This document shows, piece after piece, positions 42,226-51,425 of a stretch of DNA of 51,796 nucleotides. The translations under genes were made by a program, and so were the position numbers. This stretch comes from Burkholderiales bacterium (GTDB lineage Bacteria > Pseudomonadota > Gammaproteobacteria > Burkholderiales > Eutrophovitaceae): contig DATMAN010000089.1 in NCBI GenBank assembly GCA_035560005.1, forward strand, positions 1 to 51,796, read 5' to 3'. Numbering within the stretch: position 1 is the stretch's first letter; every line of letters starts with the position of its first letter. The notes under the pieces are model-generated. The model saw only the letters and a list, made by a program, of their open reading frames with translations. It was not told where the DNA came from and searched no databases.

Positions 42226-42864
42226 GTGCCAGAGTATCTGTTGTACGGTTTCGCGCAGTCCGGTAACTCGTACAAGCCGGCCCTCTTTCTCCAACTGGCG
42301 GGGGCCGACTGGGCGCCGCGCTTCGTGGACTATTTCAACGGCGAGACCCGCACGCCCGCCTACCGCGCGATCAACGTCATGGGCGAAGTGCCCGTGCTCG
42401 AGCACCGCGGCAAGCGCCTGACCCAGTCGGGCGTCATCCTGGACTACCTGTCGGAGCAGCTCGGCTGCTTCGGACCGCGCGATGCGGACGAACGGCGCGA
42501 GATCCTGCGCTGGTTGCTGTGGGACAACCACAAGCTCAGCAGCTATACCGCCACTTGCCGCTTCATGCGCATGTTTGCGCCGCAGACCGATCCGGCCGTA
42601 GCCGCCGAATTCCGCAAACGCGCGGAAGCCGCCTGGAAGATCCTCGACACTCATCTTTCCGGACGCACGCACGTGGTCGCAGACCGGCTGACTATCGCGG
42701 ACTTGTCGATCTGCGGCTACCTGTTCTGGGACGACGAGCTGGGTGTCGACTGGAGTCGGTACCCGAGCATCCGGCAGTGGCTCGCGCGCCTGCGCACGGA
42801 GCCGCGCTGGAAGCATCCCTACGAACTGCTGCCCGGTCACCCGATCCCCGCGAAAGCCGGCTAG
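42226..42864 (+). CDS. Glutathione S-transferase family protein
   Basis: A 212-residue GST. The thioredoxin half has YGFAQSGNSYKPALFLQLAG, the Ser/Asn site for glutathione, and NVMGEVPVLEHRGKRLTQSGVILDYLSEQLG with the cis-Pro and Gln-Ser glutathione contacts. The C-terminal helical half has the N-capping DRLTIADLSICGYLFW. GTG at 42226 has CGGAGGACC ahead. Its stop codon directly precedes liuB's ATG, so the two are co-translated. Confidence 0.9.
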   Translation: MPEYLLYGFAQSGNSYKPALFLQLAGADWAPRFVDYFNGETRTPAYRAINVMGEVPVLEHRGKRLTQSGVILDYLSEQLGCFGPRDADERREILRWLLWDNHKLSSYTATCRFMRMFAPQTDPAVAAEFRKRAEAAWKILDTHLSGRTHVVADRLTIADLSICGYLFWDDELGVDWSRYPSIRQWLARLRTEPRWKHPYELLPGHPIPAKAG

Positions 42865-44472
42865 ATGTCTGTCCTCCAGAGCAAGCTCGACCCGCGCTGC
42901 GCGCAATTCAAGGCCAACGCGGAGGCGATGGCACAACTGGTCGCCGATCTGCGCGCGAAGGTGGCGATCGTCGCGCAGGGCGGCGGCGACGCGGCGCGCG
43001 AGAAGCACACGGGGCGCGGGAAACTGCTGCCGCGCGAGCGCGTGCGGCGCCTGCTCGACGTGGGTTCCCCGTTCCTCGAGCTTTCGCAGCTCGCCGCGTG
43101 GAACATGTACGACGGACAGGTGCCATCGGCCGGGATCATCACCGGCGTTGGCCGCGTCTGCGGGCGCGAATGCGTGGTGGTGGCCAACGATGCCACCGTG
43201 AAGGGCGGCACCTATTTCCCGATGACGGTGAAGAAGCACTTGCGCGCGCAGGAAATCGCCCTGCAGAACCGCCTGCCGTGCATCTACCTGGTCGATTCGG
43301 GCGGCGCCAATCTACCCAACCAGGACGAAGTGTTTCCCGACCGCGACCATTTCGGCCGCATTTTCTACAACCAGGCCAACCTGTCGGCGCTGGGGATTCC
43401 CCAGATCGCCTGCGTGATGGGCTCGTGCACCGCGGGCGGCGCCTACGTGCCGGCGATGGCGGACGAGACGGTCATCGTCCGGAACCAGGGCACGATTTTT
43501 CTTGGCGGCCCGCCGCTGGTGAAAGCGGCTACCGGAGAGGTCGTGAGCGCCGAGGAGCTGGGTGGCGCCGAGGTGCACGCGCGGATCTCCGGCGTGGCGG
43601 ATCACTACGCGCTCGACGACGAGCACGCTCTGCAGATCGTGCGGCGGATCGTCCTGCACCTGAACACGAAGAAGGAGGTCGCGCTCGATCTGCGCGAGCC
43701 GCGCGAGCCGCTGCACGATCCCCAGGAGCTATACGGCGTGGTGCCGACCGATACCCGCCAGCCGTTCGACGTGCGCGAAGTCATCGCCCGCATTGTGGAT
43801 GGTAGCGAGCTGGACGAGTTCAAGCCGCTCTACGGCACGACGCTGGTCACCGGTTTCGCGCACCTCTATGGTTATCCGATCGGAGTGGTGGCGAACAACG
43901 GCATTCTGTTCTCGGAATCTGCGCTCAAGGGCGCGCACTTCATCGAGCTTTGCGCGCAGCGCGGCATTCCGCTCGTTTTTCTCCAGAACATCACCGGCTT
44001 CATGGTCGGGAAGAAGTACGAGGCGGGCGGAATCGCCAAGGACGGCGCCAAGATGGTGACCGCCGTGGCGTGCGCGCAGGTGCCGAAATTCACCGTGATC
44101 ATCGGCGGCAGCTTCGGCGCTGGCAACTACGGCATGTGCGGGCGCGCCTACTCCCCACGCTTCCTCTGGATGTGGCCCAACGCCCGCATCTCCGTGATGG
44201 GCGGCGAACAGGCCGCGGCGGTGCTGGCGCAGGTCAAGCGCGACGGGCTGGAAAAGTCCGGGAAGGCGTGGAGTCCGGAGGAAGAGGAAGCGTTCAAGGC
44301 GCCGATCCGGGCGCAGTACGAGGTGCAGGGCCACCCGTACTACGCGACCGCGCGGCTGTGGGACGACGGCGTGATCGATCCGGCGGACACCCGCATGGTG
44401 CTGGGGCTGGGCATCTCCGCGGCGCTCAACGCGCCGATCGCCAGAACCACATTCGGTGTCTTCCGGATGTAA
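42865..44472 (+). CDS. liuB: Methylcrotonyl-CoA carboxylase carboxyltransferase (beta) subunit
   Basis: A 535-residue carboxyltransferase that moves the carboxyl group from biotin to 3-methylcrotonyl-CoA, giving 3-methylglutaconyl-CoA. Family blocks: [92 protein letters not shown], and [24 protein letters not shown]. The GGANLPNQ stretch separates it from propionyl-CoA carboxylase (GGARIQEG). It has a full-length carboxyltransferase layout. The ATG follows the GST stop with no gap. Confidence 0.96.
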   Translation: MSVLQSKLDPRCAQFKANAEAMAQLVADLRAKVAIVAQGGGDAAREKHTGRGKLLPRERVRRLLDVGSPFLELSQLAAWNMYDGQVPSAGIITGVGRVCGRECVVVANDATVKGGTYFPMTVKKHLRAQEIALQNRLPCIYLVDSGGANLPNQDEVFPDRDHFGRIFYNQANLSALGIPQIACVMGSCTAGGAYVPAMADETVIVRNQGTIFLGGPPLVKAATGEVVSAEELGGAEVHARISGVADHYALDDEHALQIVRRIVLHLNTKKEVALDLREPREPLHDPQELYGVVPTDTRQPFDVREVIARIVDGSELDEFKPLYGTTLVTGFAHLYGYPIGVVANNGILFSESALKGAHFIELCAQRGIPLVFLQNITGFMVGKKYEAGGIAKDGAKMVTAVACAQVPKFTVIIGGSFGAGNYGMCGRAYSPRFLWMWPNARISVMGGEQAAAVLAQVKRDGLEKSGKAWSPEEEEAFKAPIRAQYEVQGHPYYATARLWDDGVIDPADTRMVLGLGISAALNAPIARTTFGVFRM

Positions 44473-44484
44473 CGGCATGAAAGG

Positions 44485-44641
44485 CTCACCGCAGGGCGGA
44501 AGAAAGACGGAAGAGCGATACACGAAGTCGCGAAGAAAGAAAGGGGATAGCGGACTTGGTTTCCTCCGTGATCACGGTGTTCTCCGTGGTTCAGGATTGC
44601 GCATTGACTTGCCTTGCGCCCTCGGCGTTCCCCGCGGTGAG
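44485..44641. repeat. Repeat family A inverted pair in the liuB-liuC gap
   Basis: Outer ends CTCACCGC (44485-44492) and GCGGTGAG (44634-44641) are perfect 8-base inverted copies, continuing as AGGG and CCCC. Inside lie CACGAAG, GCGAAGAAAG on the left and CTCCGTGATCACGGTGTTCTCCGTGGTTCA on the right, the latter built of CTCCGTG units. It takes up most of the 194-base gap. Confidence 0.6.
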
Positions 44642-44666
44642 AGGTTGATCTGGATGAGAACCGGCC

Positions 44667-45461
44667 ATGACTGAAAAGACAATCCAGGTATCGGTTGCCG
44701 GGCGCGTGGCCACGGTCACGCTGAACCGCCCGGAAGTGCACAACGCTTTCGACGACCACCTGATCCACGAGCTGACGCACGCGCTGGGCGATCTCGGACG
44801 CGACGCCGCCGTGCGCGTGGTCGTTCTGGCCGGATCGGGTCGGAACTTTTCGGCCGGCGCCGACTTGAACTGGATGAGGCGCATGGCTGACTATTCGGAA
44901 GCGGACAACTTGCGCGATGCGATCGCGATGGCGAATCTCATGCGCACGCTCGCGGGCTTGCCCAGGCCGACGATCGCGCGCGTACAAGGCGCTGCCTTCG
45001 GCGGCGGCGTGGGGCTGGTCGCCTGCTGCGACATCGCGGTCGCCGCCGAGGATGCGAGCTTTTCGCTCTCGGAGGCCCGCCTCGGTCTGATTCCGGCGGT
45101 CATCAGTCCGTACGTCATCCGCGCGATCGGCCGGCGCGCCGCTCAGCGCTACTTTCTCAGCGCCGAGAAGTTCTCCGCGCCGGAAGCGCTGCGCGTCGGC
45201 CTGGTGCACGAGGTCGTCGCGCTCCAGGGGCTCGACGAGGCGGTGGGGAGGATTTCCGGCGAGCTGCTGAAGAGCGGTCCTCACGCGGTGGCGGCCGCCA
45301 AGCGGCTGATCGCCGACGTCGCAGAGGCGCGCCTGGACCACGCGATCGTCGAGGAGACGGCGCGGCGCATCGCGGCCATCCGCGTCAGCCCCGAAGGGCG
45401 CGAGGGCATCGCCGCGTTTCTCGAGAAGCGCAAGCCGGCCTGGTTGTCGGGAGACAAGTAA
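44667..45461 (+). CDS. liuC: Methylglutaconyl-CoA hydratase-type enoyl-CoA hydratase
   Basis: A 264-residue crotonase-fold enzyme that would hydrate 3-methylglutaconyl-CoA to HMG-CoA. The oxyanion blocks are SGRNFSAGADLNWMRR and GAAFGGGVGLVACCDIAVA, with catalytic Glu positions in AEDASFSLSEARLGLIPAVISPYV; LNWMRRMA is common in the LiuC branch. Location between liuB and liuD supports this identity over a generic enoyl-CoA hydratase. The ATG at 44667 is the family start. Confidence 0.92.
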   Translation: MTEKTIQVSVAGRVATVTLNRPEVHNAFDDHLIHELTHALGDLGRDAAVRVVVLAGSGRNFSAGADLNWMRRMADYSEADNLRDAIAMANLMRTLAGLPRPTIARVQGAAFGGGVGLVACCDIAVAAEDASFSLSEARLGLIPAVISPYVIRAIGRRAAQRYFLSAEKFSAPEALRVGLVHEVVALQGLDEAVGRISGELLKSGPHAVAAAKRLIADVAEARLDHAIVEETARRIAAIRVSPEGREGIAAFLEKRKPAWLSGDK

Positions 45462-45887
45462 ATGGAAGCGATCAACGCCGCCGACCGCCAGAAGGCGAAA
45501 CTTGCCATGTTGTTCGGCACGCTCGGCGTGGTGGGTTTTCTGCTGGTCCTGTTCGCCGGCTTCGGGCTCTGGGGGCACGCGCGGTCGAGGGATGTTCCGG
45601 TACCGACCTATGACCGGTTCGTCGGCGAGCTTCAGGCGACCGCGCCCGGCCACATCCCGCAACTGACGCGGGCGATCTTCGAGAAGTGGTCGGCCTGCGA
45701 GACGACCCGCAGGGGCATGGCCAGCGTCGCGATCCACGCGCTGATCAGTTCGTCGCTCGTGGCCATCGCCCTGTTCACCTTGTGCCTGGTGCTCAACGTG
45801 CAGCTCTATCGCCGGCTGAGCGCGTTGGCCAGCGCCGCCGAGCCGCCGCAGCCTCCCGAGCGGGTCGACGATACCTGGAGATCCTGA
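45462..45887 (+). CDS. Hypothetical two-helix membrane protein inside the liu operon
   Basis: A 141-residue protein with two hydrophobic helices, LAMLFGTLGVVGFLLVLFAGFGL near residues 16-40 and VAIHALISSSLVAIALFTLCLVLNVQLY near 87-115, flanking a polar loop of ~50 residues. Its ATG immediately follows the liuC stop, so it is translated with liuC. No enzyme motif or recognised family. Probably sits in the inner membrane; its relation to leucine breakdown is unknown. Confidence 0.65.
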   Translation: MEAINAADRQKAKLAMLFGTLGVVGFLLVLFAGFGLWGHARSRDVPVPTYDRFVGELQATAPGHIPQLTRAIFEKWSACETTRRGMASVAIHALISSSLVAIALFTLCLVLNVQLYRRLSALASAAEPPQPPERVDDTWRS

Positions 45888-45892
45888 GCGCA

Positions 45893-46020
45893 GACCTCGA
45901 CGCAGAGGGGTGCACGGCCACGCAGAGAGAACCGAATGGCGAACTGTTCGGCAGCACACCTGGTTTGCGCTGGAAGAGTTGACCGGACGATGCGTCCGAG
46001 GCGCTGAGTTTGCGGTGTTG
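45893..46020. repeat. Repeat family A inverted pair before liuD
   Basis: Left arm 45893-45931 (ACCTCGACGCAGAGG, GGCCACGCAGAGAG) and right arm 45991-46020 (TGCGTCCGAGGCGCTGAG, TGCGGTGTTG). GACGCAGAGG on the left and the GCGTCCGAGG/GCGGTGTT on the right give partial pairing. It spans nearly the entire gap up to the liuD start. Confidence 0.5.
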
Positions 46021-46028
46021 ACTTTACG

Positions 46029-48035
46029 ATGTTCGAGAAGATCCTCATAGCGAACCGCGGCGAGATCGCAGTGCGCGTCGCCCGCACCGCCAGGCGGCTC
46101 GGGATCCGCACCGTGGCGGTGTACTCGGAGGCGGACGCGCGGGCATTGCACGTACAAGCCTGCGACGAGGCGTATCTGATCGGCCCGGCGGCGGCGCGCG
46201 AGTCCTATCTGCGCGCCGAGCGCATCGTCGAGGCGGCGCGCAGGTCCGGCGCGCAGGCCATTCATCCCGGCTACGGGTTTCTCTCGGAGAACGCGGCATT
46301 CGCCCGCGCCTGCGCCCAGGCCGGTGTGGTCTTCATCGGGCCTGCGCCCGCGGCGATCGAGGCGATGGGATCGAAGAGCGCGGCGAAGGCGCTCATGGAA
46401 AAGGCGGGTGTGCCGCTGGTGCCCGGCTATCATGGCGAGGACCAGGATGCGCGCACGCTCGCCAGGCATGCAGAGCGCATCGGCTACCCGGTGCTGATCA
46501 AGGCCTGCGCCGGCGGCGGTGGCAAGGGCATGCGGGTGGTGAACGCACCCGGGGAATTCGCCGAGGCGCTGGCCGGCGCGAGGAGGGAGGCCGCGTCGAG
46601 CTTCGGCGACGACCGGGTGCTGATCGAGAAGTACCTCGCCCGCCCGCGGCACATCGAGATCCAGGTGTTCGCCGACAGCCACGGCCATTTCGTTCATCTC
46701 TTCGAGCGTGACTGCTCGGTGCAGCGGCGCCACCAGAAGATCCTGGAAGAAGCACCCGCGCCCGGGATGACGCCGGCCCGCAGGCGCGGCATGGGCGAGG
46801 CGGCGATCGCCGCTGCGAAAGCGATCGGCTACCTCGGCGCCGGCACGGTCGAGTTCATCGCCGAGCCGGACGGCCGCTTCTACTTCATGGAAATGAACAC
46901 GCGGCTGCAGGTCGAACACCCCGTGACCGAAATGATCAGCGGCGTGGACCTGGTGGAGTGGCAGTTGCGCGTCGCCGCAGGCGAGCCGCTGCCGCTCGCG
47001 CAGGAGCAGCTCTCGATCTGCGGGCACTCGATCGAGGCGCGCATCTACGCCGAAGACCCGGCGCGCGGTTTCCTGCCCGCGGCGGGACGCATCGCGCACC
47101 TGCGCTTTCCCGAGCCCTCGCGCCACGTGCGCATCGATACCGGCGTGCGCGAGGGCGACGAGATCGGCGTGCACTACGATCCGATGATCGCCAAGCTGAT
47201 CGTATGGGACGCCGACCGTCCGGCTGCGCTGAATCGGCTGCGCGCCGCGCTGGCCGAGCTGGAGATCGTCGGCCTTGCGACCAATGCGCCGTTTCTTCAG
47301 ACCCTGACGGCGCATCGCGCGTATGCGCAGGCCCACCGCGAGCCCGGCCTGCTCGAAACCGGGCTGATCGAACGCCACCGCGCCGAGCTTTTCACCGAAC
47401 CCGGGCCAGCCACCGATGAAACGCTGGCGCTCGCGGTGCTCGCCGAGCTGCTGCGATTCGATCGCGAGGCGCGCCTGCAGGCCGCGCGTTCCTCCGATCC
47501 CCATTCGCCCTGGCATCGCCGGGACGGCTGGCGCCTGAACGAGGACAATCACCACCGTTTCGCGTTCATCGACCGCGGGCGGCGGGTCGAAGTCCTCGCG
47601 CATTACCGTCCGGGGGGCTACCTGCTCGAGCTGCCCGGCGGGGCGAGCTTCGCGAGCGGCGAAGAGCGCGGTGAAAAGCGCATCGCCGCCAACCTCGGCG
47701 GCCGGCAAATCCACGCCACCGTGGTGCGCGACGGCCACGCGCTGGTAGTGTTTGCAGGCGGTTCCATGCGCCGCATCGAGCGCGAAAAACCACCGGCGCT
47801 GGAAGAGGAAGATCCTGCCGGCCGTCTCGTGTCGCCGCTGCCGGGCAGCGTCGTCAAGGTGCTGGTCGAGCAAGGGGCGCGCGTGGCCAAGGGTCAGGCG
47901 CTGATGATCATCGAGGCGATGAAGATGGAACACACCATCCTCGCGCCGCACGCGGGGCGGGTGGCGCAGATATACTTCGCTTCCGGCGACCGCGTCGAAG
48001 AGGGCGCGCAACTGCTGGCACTGGAAAGCGAATGA
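46029..48035 (+). CDS. liuD: Methylcrotonyl-CoA carboxylase biotin-carboxylase (alpha) subunit
   Basis: A 668-residue protein with biotin carboxylase and biotin-carrier domains. The front is [27 protein letters not shown]-grasp loop [46 protein letters not shown]. The C-terminal carrier has EAMKMEH with biotinyl-Lys632. It carboxylates its biotin with ATP and bicarbonate for the LiuB partner. The length and the BT-type linker between the two halves fit MCC alpha rather than acetyl-CoA carboxylase. Its stop overlaps the liuE start (ATGA). Confidence 0.96.
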   Translation: MFEKILIANRGEIAVRVARTARRLGIRTVAVYSEADARALHVQACDEAYLIGPAAARESYLRAERIVEAARRSGAQAIHPGYGFLSENAAFARACAQAGVVFIGPAPAAIEAMGSKSAAKALMEKAGVPLVPGYHGEDQDARTLARHAERIGYPVLIKACAGGGGKGMRVVNAPGEFAEALAGARREAASSFGDDRVLIEKYLARPRHIEIQVFADSHGHFVHLFERDCSVQRRHQKILEEAPAPGMTPARRRGMGEAAIAAAKAIGYLGAGTVEFIAEPDGRFYFMEMNTRLQVEHPVTEMISGVDLVEWQLRVAAGEPLPLAQEQLSICGHSIEARIYAEDPARGFLPAAGRIAHLRFPEPSRHVRIDTGVREGDEIGVHYDPMIAKLIVWDADRPAALNRLRAALAELEIVGLATNAPFLQTLTAHRAYAQAHREPGLLETGLIERHRAELFTEPGPATDETLALAVLAELLRFDREARLQAARSSDPHSPWHRRDGWRLNEDNHHRFAFIDRGRRVEVLAHYRPGGYLLELPGGASFASGEERGEKRIAANLGGRQIHATVVRDGHALVVFAGGSMRRIEREKPPALEEEDPAGRLVSPLPGSVVKVLVEQGARVAKGQALMIIEAMKMEHTILAPHAGRVAQIYFASGDRVEEGAQLLALESE

Positions 48036-48946
48036 ACTACCCGAAACGCGTGAAGATGGTCGAGGTCGGCCCGCGCGACGGACTGCAGAACGAGGCCGCG
48101 AGCGTCGCGCTCGAAGTGAAGGTCGGGCTGATCGATCGCCTCTCGGAGGCCGGGCTGCCGGTGATCGAGGCCGGCAGTTTCGTCTCGCCCGGATGGGTGC
48201 CGCAGATGGCGAACACCGCTGAAGTGCTGGCCCGTATCCACCGCAGGCCCGGCGTGTCCTACCCGGTGCTGGTGCCGAATATGAAGGGCCTGGAGGCGGC
48301 GATGGCGGCCGGCTGCGAGGAGATCGCGATCTTCGCCGCGGCGACCGAGACCTTCTCGAAGAAAAACATCAACTGCTCGATCGCCGAGTCGCTCGCGCGC
48401 TTCGCGCCGGTAGCGAAGACCGCGCGCGACCGCGGCATGCGCGTGCGAGGCTATCTCTCGGTCGTTCTCGGCTGTCCGTACGAAGGCGAGGTCAGACCCG
48501 AGCAGGTCGTCGAGGTGGCCAAACGCCTGTGGGACATGGGCTGCTACGAGATCTCGCTCGGCGACACCATCGGCACCGGCACGCCGGCCAAGACGCAACG
48601 GCTGTTCGAAGCCGTCGGCAAGCAGATTCCGATCAAGAAGCTCGCCGGGCATTTTCACGACACCTACGGTCAGGCGCTGGCCAACATCCTGGCGGCGCTC
48701 GAGCTGGGTATCGCGACGTTCGACAGCTCGGTGGCGGGCCTGGGCGGCTGTCCGTACGCCCAGGGCGCGACCGGCAACGTCGCGAGCGAGGACGTGCTCT
48801 ACATGCTTCAGGGCATGGGCATCGAGACCGGCGTGGACATGGGCAAGCTGCTCGAGGCCGCGGAATTCATCTGCGCGGCGCTGAACCGTCCCACCGTTTC
48901 GCGCGCCGGACGCGCGCTCGCCGCCAGACGCAGGAAGGCTGCGTGA
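48032..48946 (+). CDS. liuE: Hydroxymethylglutaryl-CoA lyase
   Basis: A 304-residue TIM-barrel lyase, cleaving HMG-CoA to acetyl-CoA and acetoacetate. The DRE-TIM motif is [13 protein letters not shown], then [33 protein letters not shown] and the catalytic Cys loop [24 protein letters not shown]. Full length. The ATG overlaps the liuD stop. This gives the last carbon-carbon cleavage of the leucine branch. Confidence 0.96.
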   Translation: MNYPKRVKMVEVGPRDGLQNEAASVALEVKVGLIDRLSEAGLPVIEAGSFVSPGWVPQMANTAEVLARIHRRPGVSYPVLVPNMKGLEAAMAAGCEEIAIFAAATETFSKKNINCSIAESLARFAPVAKTARDRGMRVRGYLSVVLGCPYEGEVRPEQVVEVAKRLWDMGCYEISLGDTIGTGTPAKTQRLFEAVGKQIPIKKLAGHFHDTYGQALANILAALELGIATFDSSVAGLGGCPYAQGATGNVASEDVLYMLQGMGIETGVDMGKLLEAAEFICAALNRPTVSRAGRALAARRRKAA

Positions 48947-49128
48947 ACTCGCCGCTGGAACAAGTGCCGTCCCCCTGCGTCAACGTCTGCCAGATGGACT
49001 CCGAGACCGGCTACTGCCGCGGCTGTCTGCGGACCATCCAGGAGATCGCCGGCTGGCTCGATTTCACCAACGAGGAGAAGATCGCCGTGCTGCAACGGCT
49101 GGAAGAACGAAGGAAGTCGGCGGCATGA
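48943..49128 (+). CDS. DUF1289-family small cysteine-rich protein
   Basis: A 61-residue protein with [30 protein letters not shown]: four cysteines in C-x3-C-x8-C-x2-C order, the DUF1289 pattern, likely binding a metal ion. Function is not established. The GTG start overlaps the liuE stop (GTGA) and its own stop overlaps the next gene (ATGA), a tight coupled trio. It is annotated as unknown although conserved in Proteobacteria. Confidence 0.85.
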   Translation: MNSPLEQVPSPCVNVCQMDSETGYCRGCLRTIQEIAGWLDFTNEEKIAVLQRLEERRKSAA

Positions 49129-49688
49129 GCGCGCTGTCTTCGCCGGTTGCGCGCAGGCTGCTGCACAGCCGCCGCGTCGCATGCTTCGGCTATGCGCGCG
49201 ACGACGGTCTGTGGGACATCGAGGGACACCTCGTGGACACCAAGACCTACGATCTCCACGACCTGGACCGCGGCCCCACGCCCGCGGGGCAGCCGCTGCA
49301 CGAGATGTGGCTGCGGCTCACAGTGGACATCGATCTGAACATCGTCGCGGTTGAGGCGAAGACCGTCTGGGGGCCTTACGCCATCTGCGGCGAGATCACG
49401 CCGAACTTCCAGCGCCTCAAGGGCCTCGCGATCAGGCCCGGCTTCAGCCAGAAGAGCCGCGAGCTGCTGGGCGGAGTCGAGGGCTGCACGCATCTGGTCG
49501 AGCTGCTCGGCCCGATTGCGACGACCGCGTTCCAGACCGTCTATTCGGAGAAGGTCAAGCGCGATCGCACGGTGGGCGGGAAGAAGCGGCCGGCGCTCAT
49601 CGATTCCTGTCACGCCTGGGCTTCGGACGGCCCGGTGGTCGAAAGACGCTTTCCGGAGTTTTTCACCGGCAAGAAGAAAGCCGGCTAG
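49125..49688 (+). CDS. DUF2889-family protein
   Basis: A 187-residue protein with LLHSRRVACFGYARDDGLWDIEGHLVDTKTYDL at the front and TVDIDLNIVAVEAKTVWGPYAICGEITPNF in the middle, then CTHLVELLGPIATTAFQTVYSEK. This is the DUF2889 layout, a family of unknown function often found near CoA-linked catabolism genes. No known catalytic motif, though the conserved His, Asp and Cys positions suggest an enzyme. ATG overlaps the DUF1289 stop. Confidence 0.82.
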   Translation: MSALSSPVARRLLHSRRVACFGYARDDGLWDIEGHLVDTKTYDLHDLDRGPTPAGQPLHEMWLRLTVDIDLNIVAVEAKTVWGPYAICGEITPNFQRLKGLAIRPGFSQKSRELLGGVEGCTHLVELLGPIATTAFQTVYSEKVKRDRTVGGKKRPALIDSCHAWASDGPVVERRFPEFFTGKKKAG

Positions 49689-49692
49689 CCGC

Positions 49693-50874
49693 ATGCGCGC
49701 GAAACCGCTGTCCGGAGTGCGCGTGCTCGATCTGACGCGGCTGCTGCCCGGTCCGGTGTGCACTCTGCATCTCGCCGATCTCGGCGCCGACGTGATCAAG
49801 GTCGAGGACACCGGTGCGGGCGACTACGCGCGTTCGCTCGGCGTATCGAAGGGTATCGCCCCGGTATTTCTGGCCATCAATCGCAACAAGCGCAGCCTGC
49901 GGCTCGATCTGAAGCAGCGCGCCGGGGTGGAGGTGTTCCTGCGGCTCGCGCGCCAGGCGCAGATCGTGGTCGAAAGTTTCCGCCCGGGTGTGGTGGACCG
50001 GCTCGGTGTCGGTTACGAGGCGTGCAGCCGCGTGAACCCGAAGATCGTGTACTGCTCGATCTCGGGTTACGGGCAGAGCGGGCCTTACAGGGATCTCGCC
50101 GGCCACGACGTCAACTACTGCGGCTACGCGGGACTGAGCGACCAGATCGGCACGGCCAGCGGCGAGCCGGCGCTTCCCAACCTGCAGATCGCGGACATCC
50201 TCGGCGGCGCGCTCGTCCCTGCAATGGCGATTCTCGCCGCGCTGTTCGATGCCGCTCGCACCGGTCAGGGAAGATACGTGGACGTGGCAATGACCGAGGG
50301 CGTGCTTGCACACAATCTCCACGCGCTCGCGGCAGTCGCCCTGGAAGGGCGCGCCCGGCCGATGGGCCAGGACTTTCTCTCGGGCCGGGAACCCTGCTAC
50401 GCGCTCTACCGCTGCGCCGACGGGCGCTACATGGCCGTTGGAGCGCTGGAGAAGAAATTCTGGGACGGCGTGTGCGACGTGCTCGAGCGCCCGGACCTGA
50501 AGCCGCATCACTGGAGCCTGGGCGGCGGCGACCGCGAAAACACGAAGCGCGCGCTGCGCGAGATCTTCGCCAGCCGGCCGCAGTCGTACTGGATCGAGAA
50601 GTTCAAGGATGCCGACTGCTGCGTCTCACCGGTGCTGCGGCTGGAACAGAGCCTGAACGATCCGCAGATCCTCGCTCGGCAGATTGTCGTCCGCACGCCG
50701 CACCCGCACGCCGGCGAAGTACTGCAATTCGCCCCGCCATTCAAGATGAGCGAATACACCTTCGAGGTTTCGCGCCCTGCGCCTGAAGCGGGAGAACATG
50801 GCGAGGAGATACTGCGGGAAGTCGGCTATGGCGACGCGGAGATCGCGCGCTTGCGCAGTGCCGGGATGATCTGA
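49693..50874 (+). CDS. CaiB/BaiF-family protein, alpha-methylacyl-CoA racemase-like
   Basis: A 393-residue protein with the CaiB fold: PLSGVRVLDLTRLLPGPVCTLHLADLGADVIKVE, DYARS, INRNKRSLRLDLK. The AMACR catalytic pair is present, His in GHDVNYCGYAGL and Asp in LQIADILGGAL, with MTEG later. This favours epimerising 2-methylacyl-CoA over a formyl-CoA-type CoA transfer. It could feed a branched acyl-CoA to the pathway. Four bases after the DUF2889 stop; the last gene of the liu operon. CoA-transferase activity remains possible. Confidence 0.88.
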   Translation: MRAKPLSGVRVLDLTRLLPGPVCTLHLADLGADVIKVEDTGAGDYARSLGVSKGIAPVFLAINRNKRSLRLDLKQRAGVEVFLRLARQAQIVVESFRPGVVDRLGVGYEACSRVNPKIVYCSISGYGQSGPYRDLAGHDVNYCGYAGLSDQIGTASGEPALPNLQIADILGGALVPAMAILAALFDAARTGQGRYVDVAMTEGVLAHNLHALAAVALEGRARPMGQDFLSGREPCYALYRCADGRYMAVGALEKKFWDGVCDVLERPDLKPHHWSLGGGDRENTKRALREIFASRPQSYWIEKFKDADCCVSPVLRLEQSLNDPQILARQIVVRTPHPHAGEVLQFAPPFKMSEYTFEVSRPAPEAGEHGEEILREVGYGDAEIARLRSAGMI

Positions 50875-50989
50875 CTGCGATGGCTGGTGAAATTCGCGTC
50901 TGACCCTGAGCTGCGCACCGATCGGGTGTGCGAGCGGGCGCCCGCGCGCTGAACAGGTTCCATGACGCCGGATTCCGACAACCGGAAGT

Positions 50990-51277
50990 TCAGTCCCGGC
51001 GATAGCCGTAGAACCACCGGCTGCCGGTGGCGCCGGTGCGCACGGTATGCGAAGCGCCCGCCGGAATCAGGAGCTCCTCGCCGGGCGCGGGCCTGAAGAC
51101 CCTGCCTTCGATTTCGAATTCGACGTCGCCTTCGATCGGCATCACCAGCTCGTCAATATCGTGAACGAAATCGGCCCACACCTGCCCGGGCGGGTCGATC
51201 CAGACGTCGCACGAAAACCCGCGTGCTGCCCAGTCGCGCGCTACCGCTTCTCGTTCAATGGTCTTTGTCGCCGTCAC
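50990..51277 (-). CDS. Cupin-domain protein
   Basis: A 95-residue single cupin: GQVWADFVHDIDELVMPIEGDVEFEIEG (metal-His/Glu half, with HDIDE), PGEELLIPAGASHTVRTG (second half, His). Small cupins bind a metal and either catalyse or sense small molecules; no specific function can be given. GTG at 51277 is the start chosen; there is no clear ribosome site because repeat family A DNA begins immediately upstream. Confidence 0.8.
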   Translation of the reverse strand: MTATKTIEREAVARDWAARGFSCDVWIDPPGQVWADFVHDIDELVMPIEGDVEFEIEGRVFRPAPGEELLIPAGASHTVRTGATGSRWFYGYRRD

Positions 51278-51279
51278 GA

Positions 51280-51422
51280 GAAAGACGCAGGAAAAGGCGA
51301 TGAATGCAGCAAACCATCGGCCGTGCCGTCACGCGCGGCTCTGCCAGATGATCGGATCACGGCGGGCATGAAAGAGGATCTTTCCCGTCTTCCCCTGCGT
51401 CGGCCGCGTCCTTTGCGTTGAG
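51280..51422. repeat. Repeat family A inverted pair
   Basis: Left arm 51280-51299 (AAAGACGCAGGAAAAGGCG) and right arm 51386-51422 (CGTCTTCCCCTGCGTCGGCC, GCGTCCTTTGCGTTGAG). GACGCAGG on the left and CCTGCGTC (51393-51400) on the right are perfect 8-base inverted copies. They fill the gap between the cupin gene and the end of the binding-protein gene. Confidence 0.6.
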
Positions 51423-51425
51423 ACC

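Noticed and set aside
44340..48011. A 1223-codon minus-strand frame across liuB, liuC and liuD
   Set aside because: It mirrors genes with full families on the plus strand and has no recognisable motif.
50875..50989. A terminator between the liu operon and the cupin gene
   Set aside because: Only a 5-bp stem (CGCAC/GTGCG) was found with no U-run on either strand.
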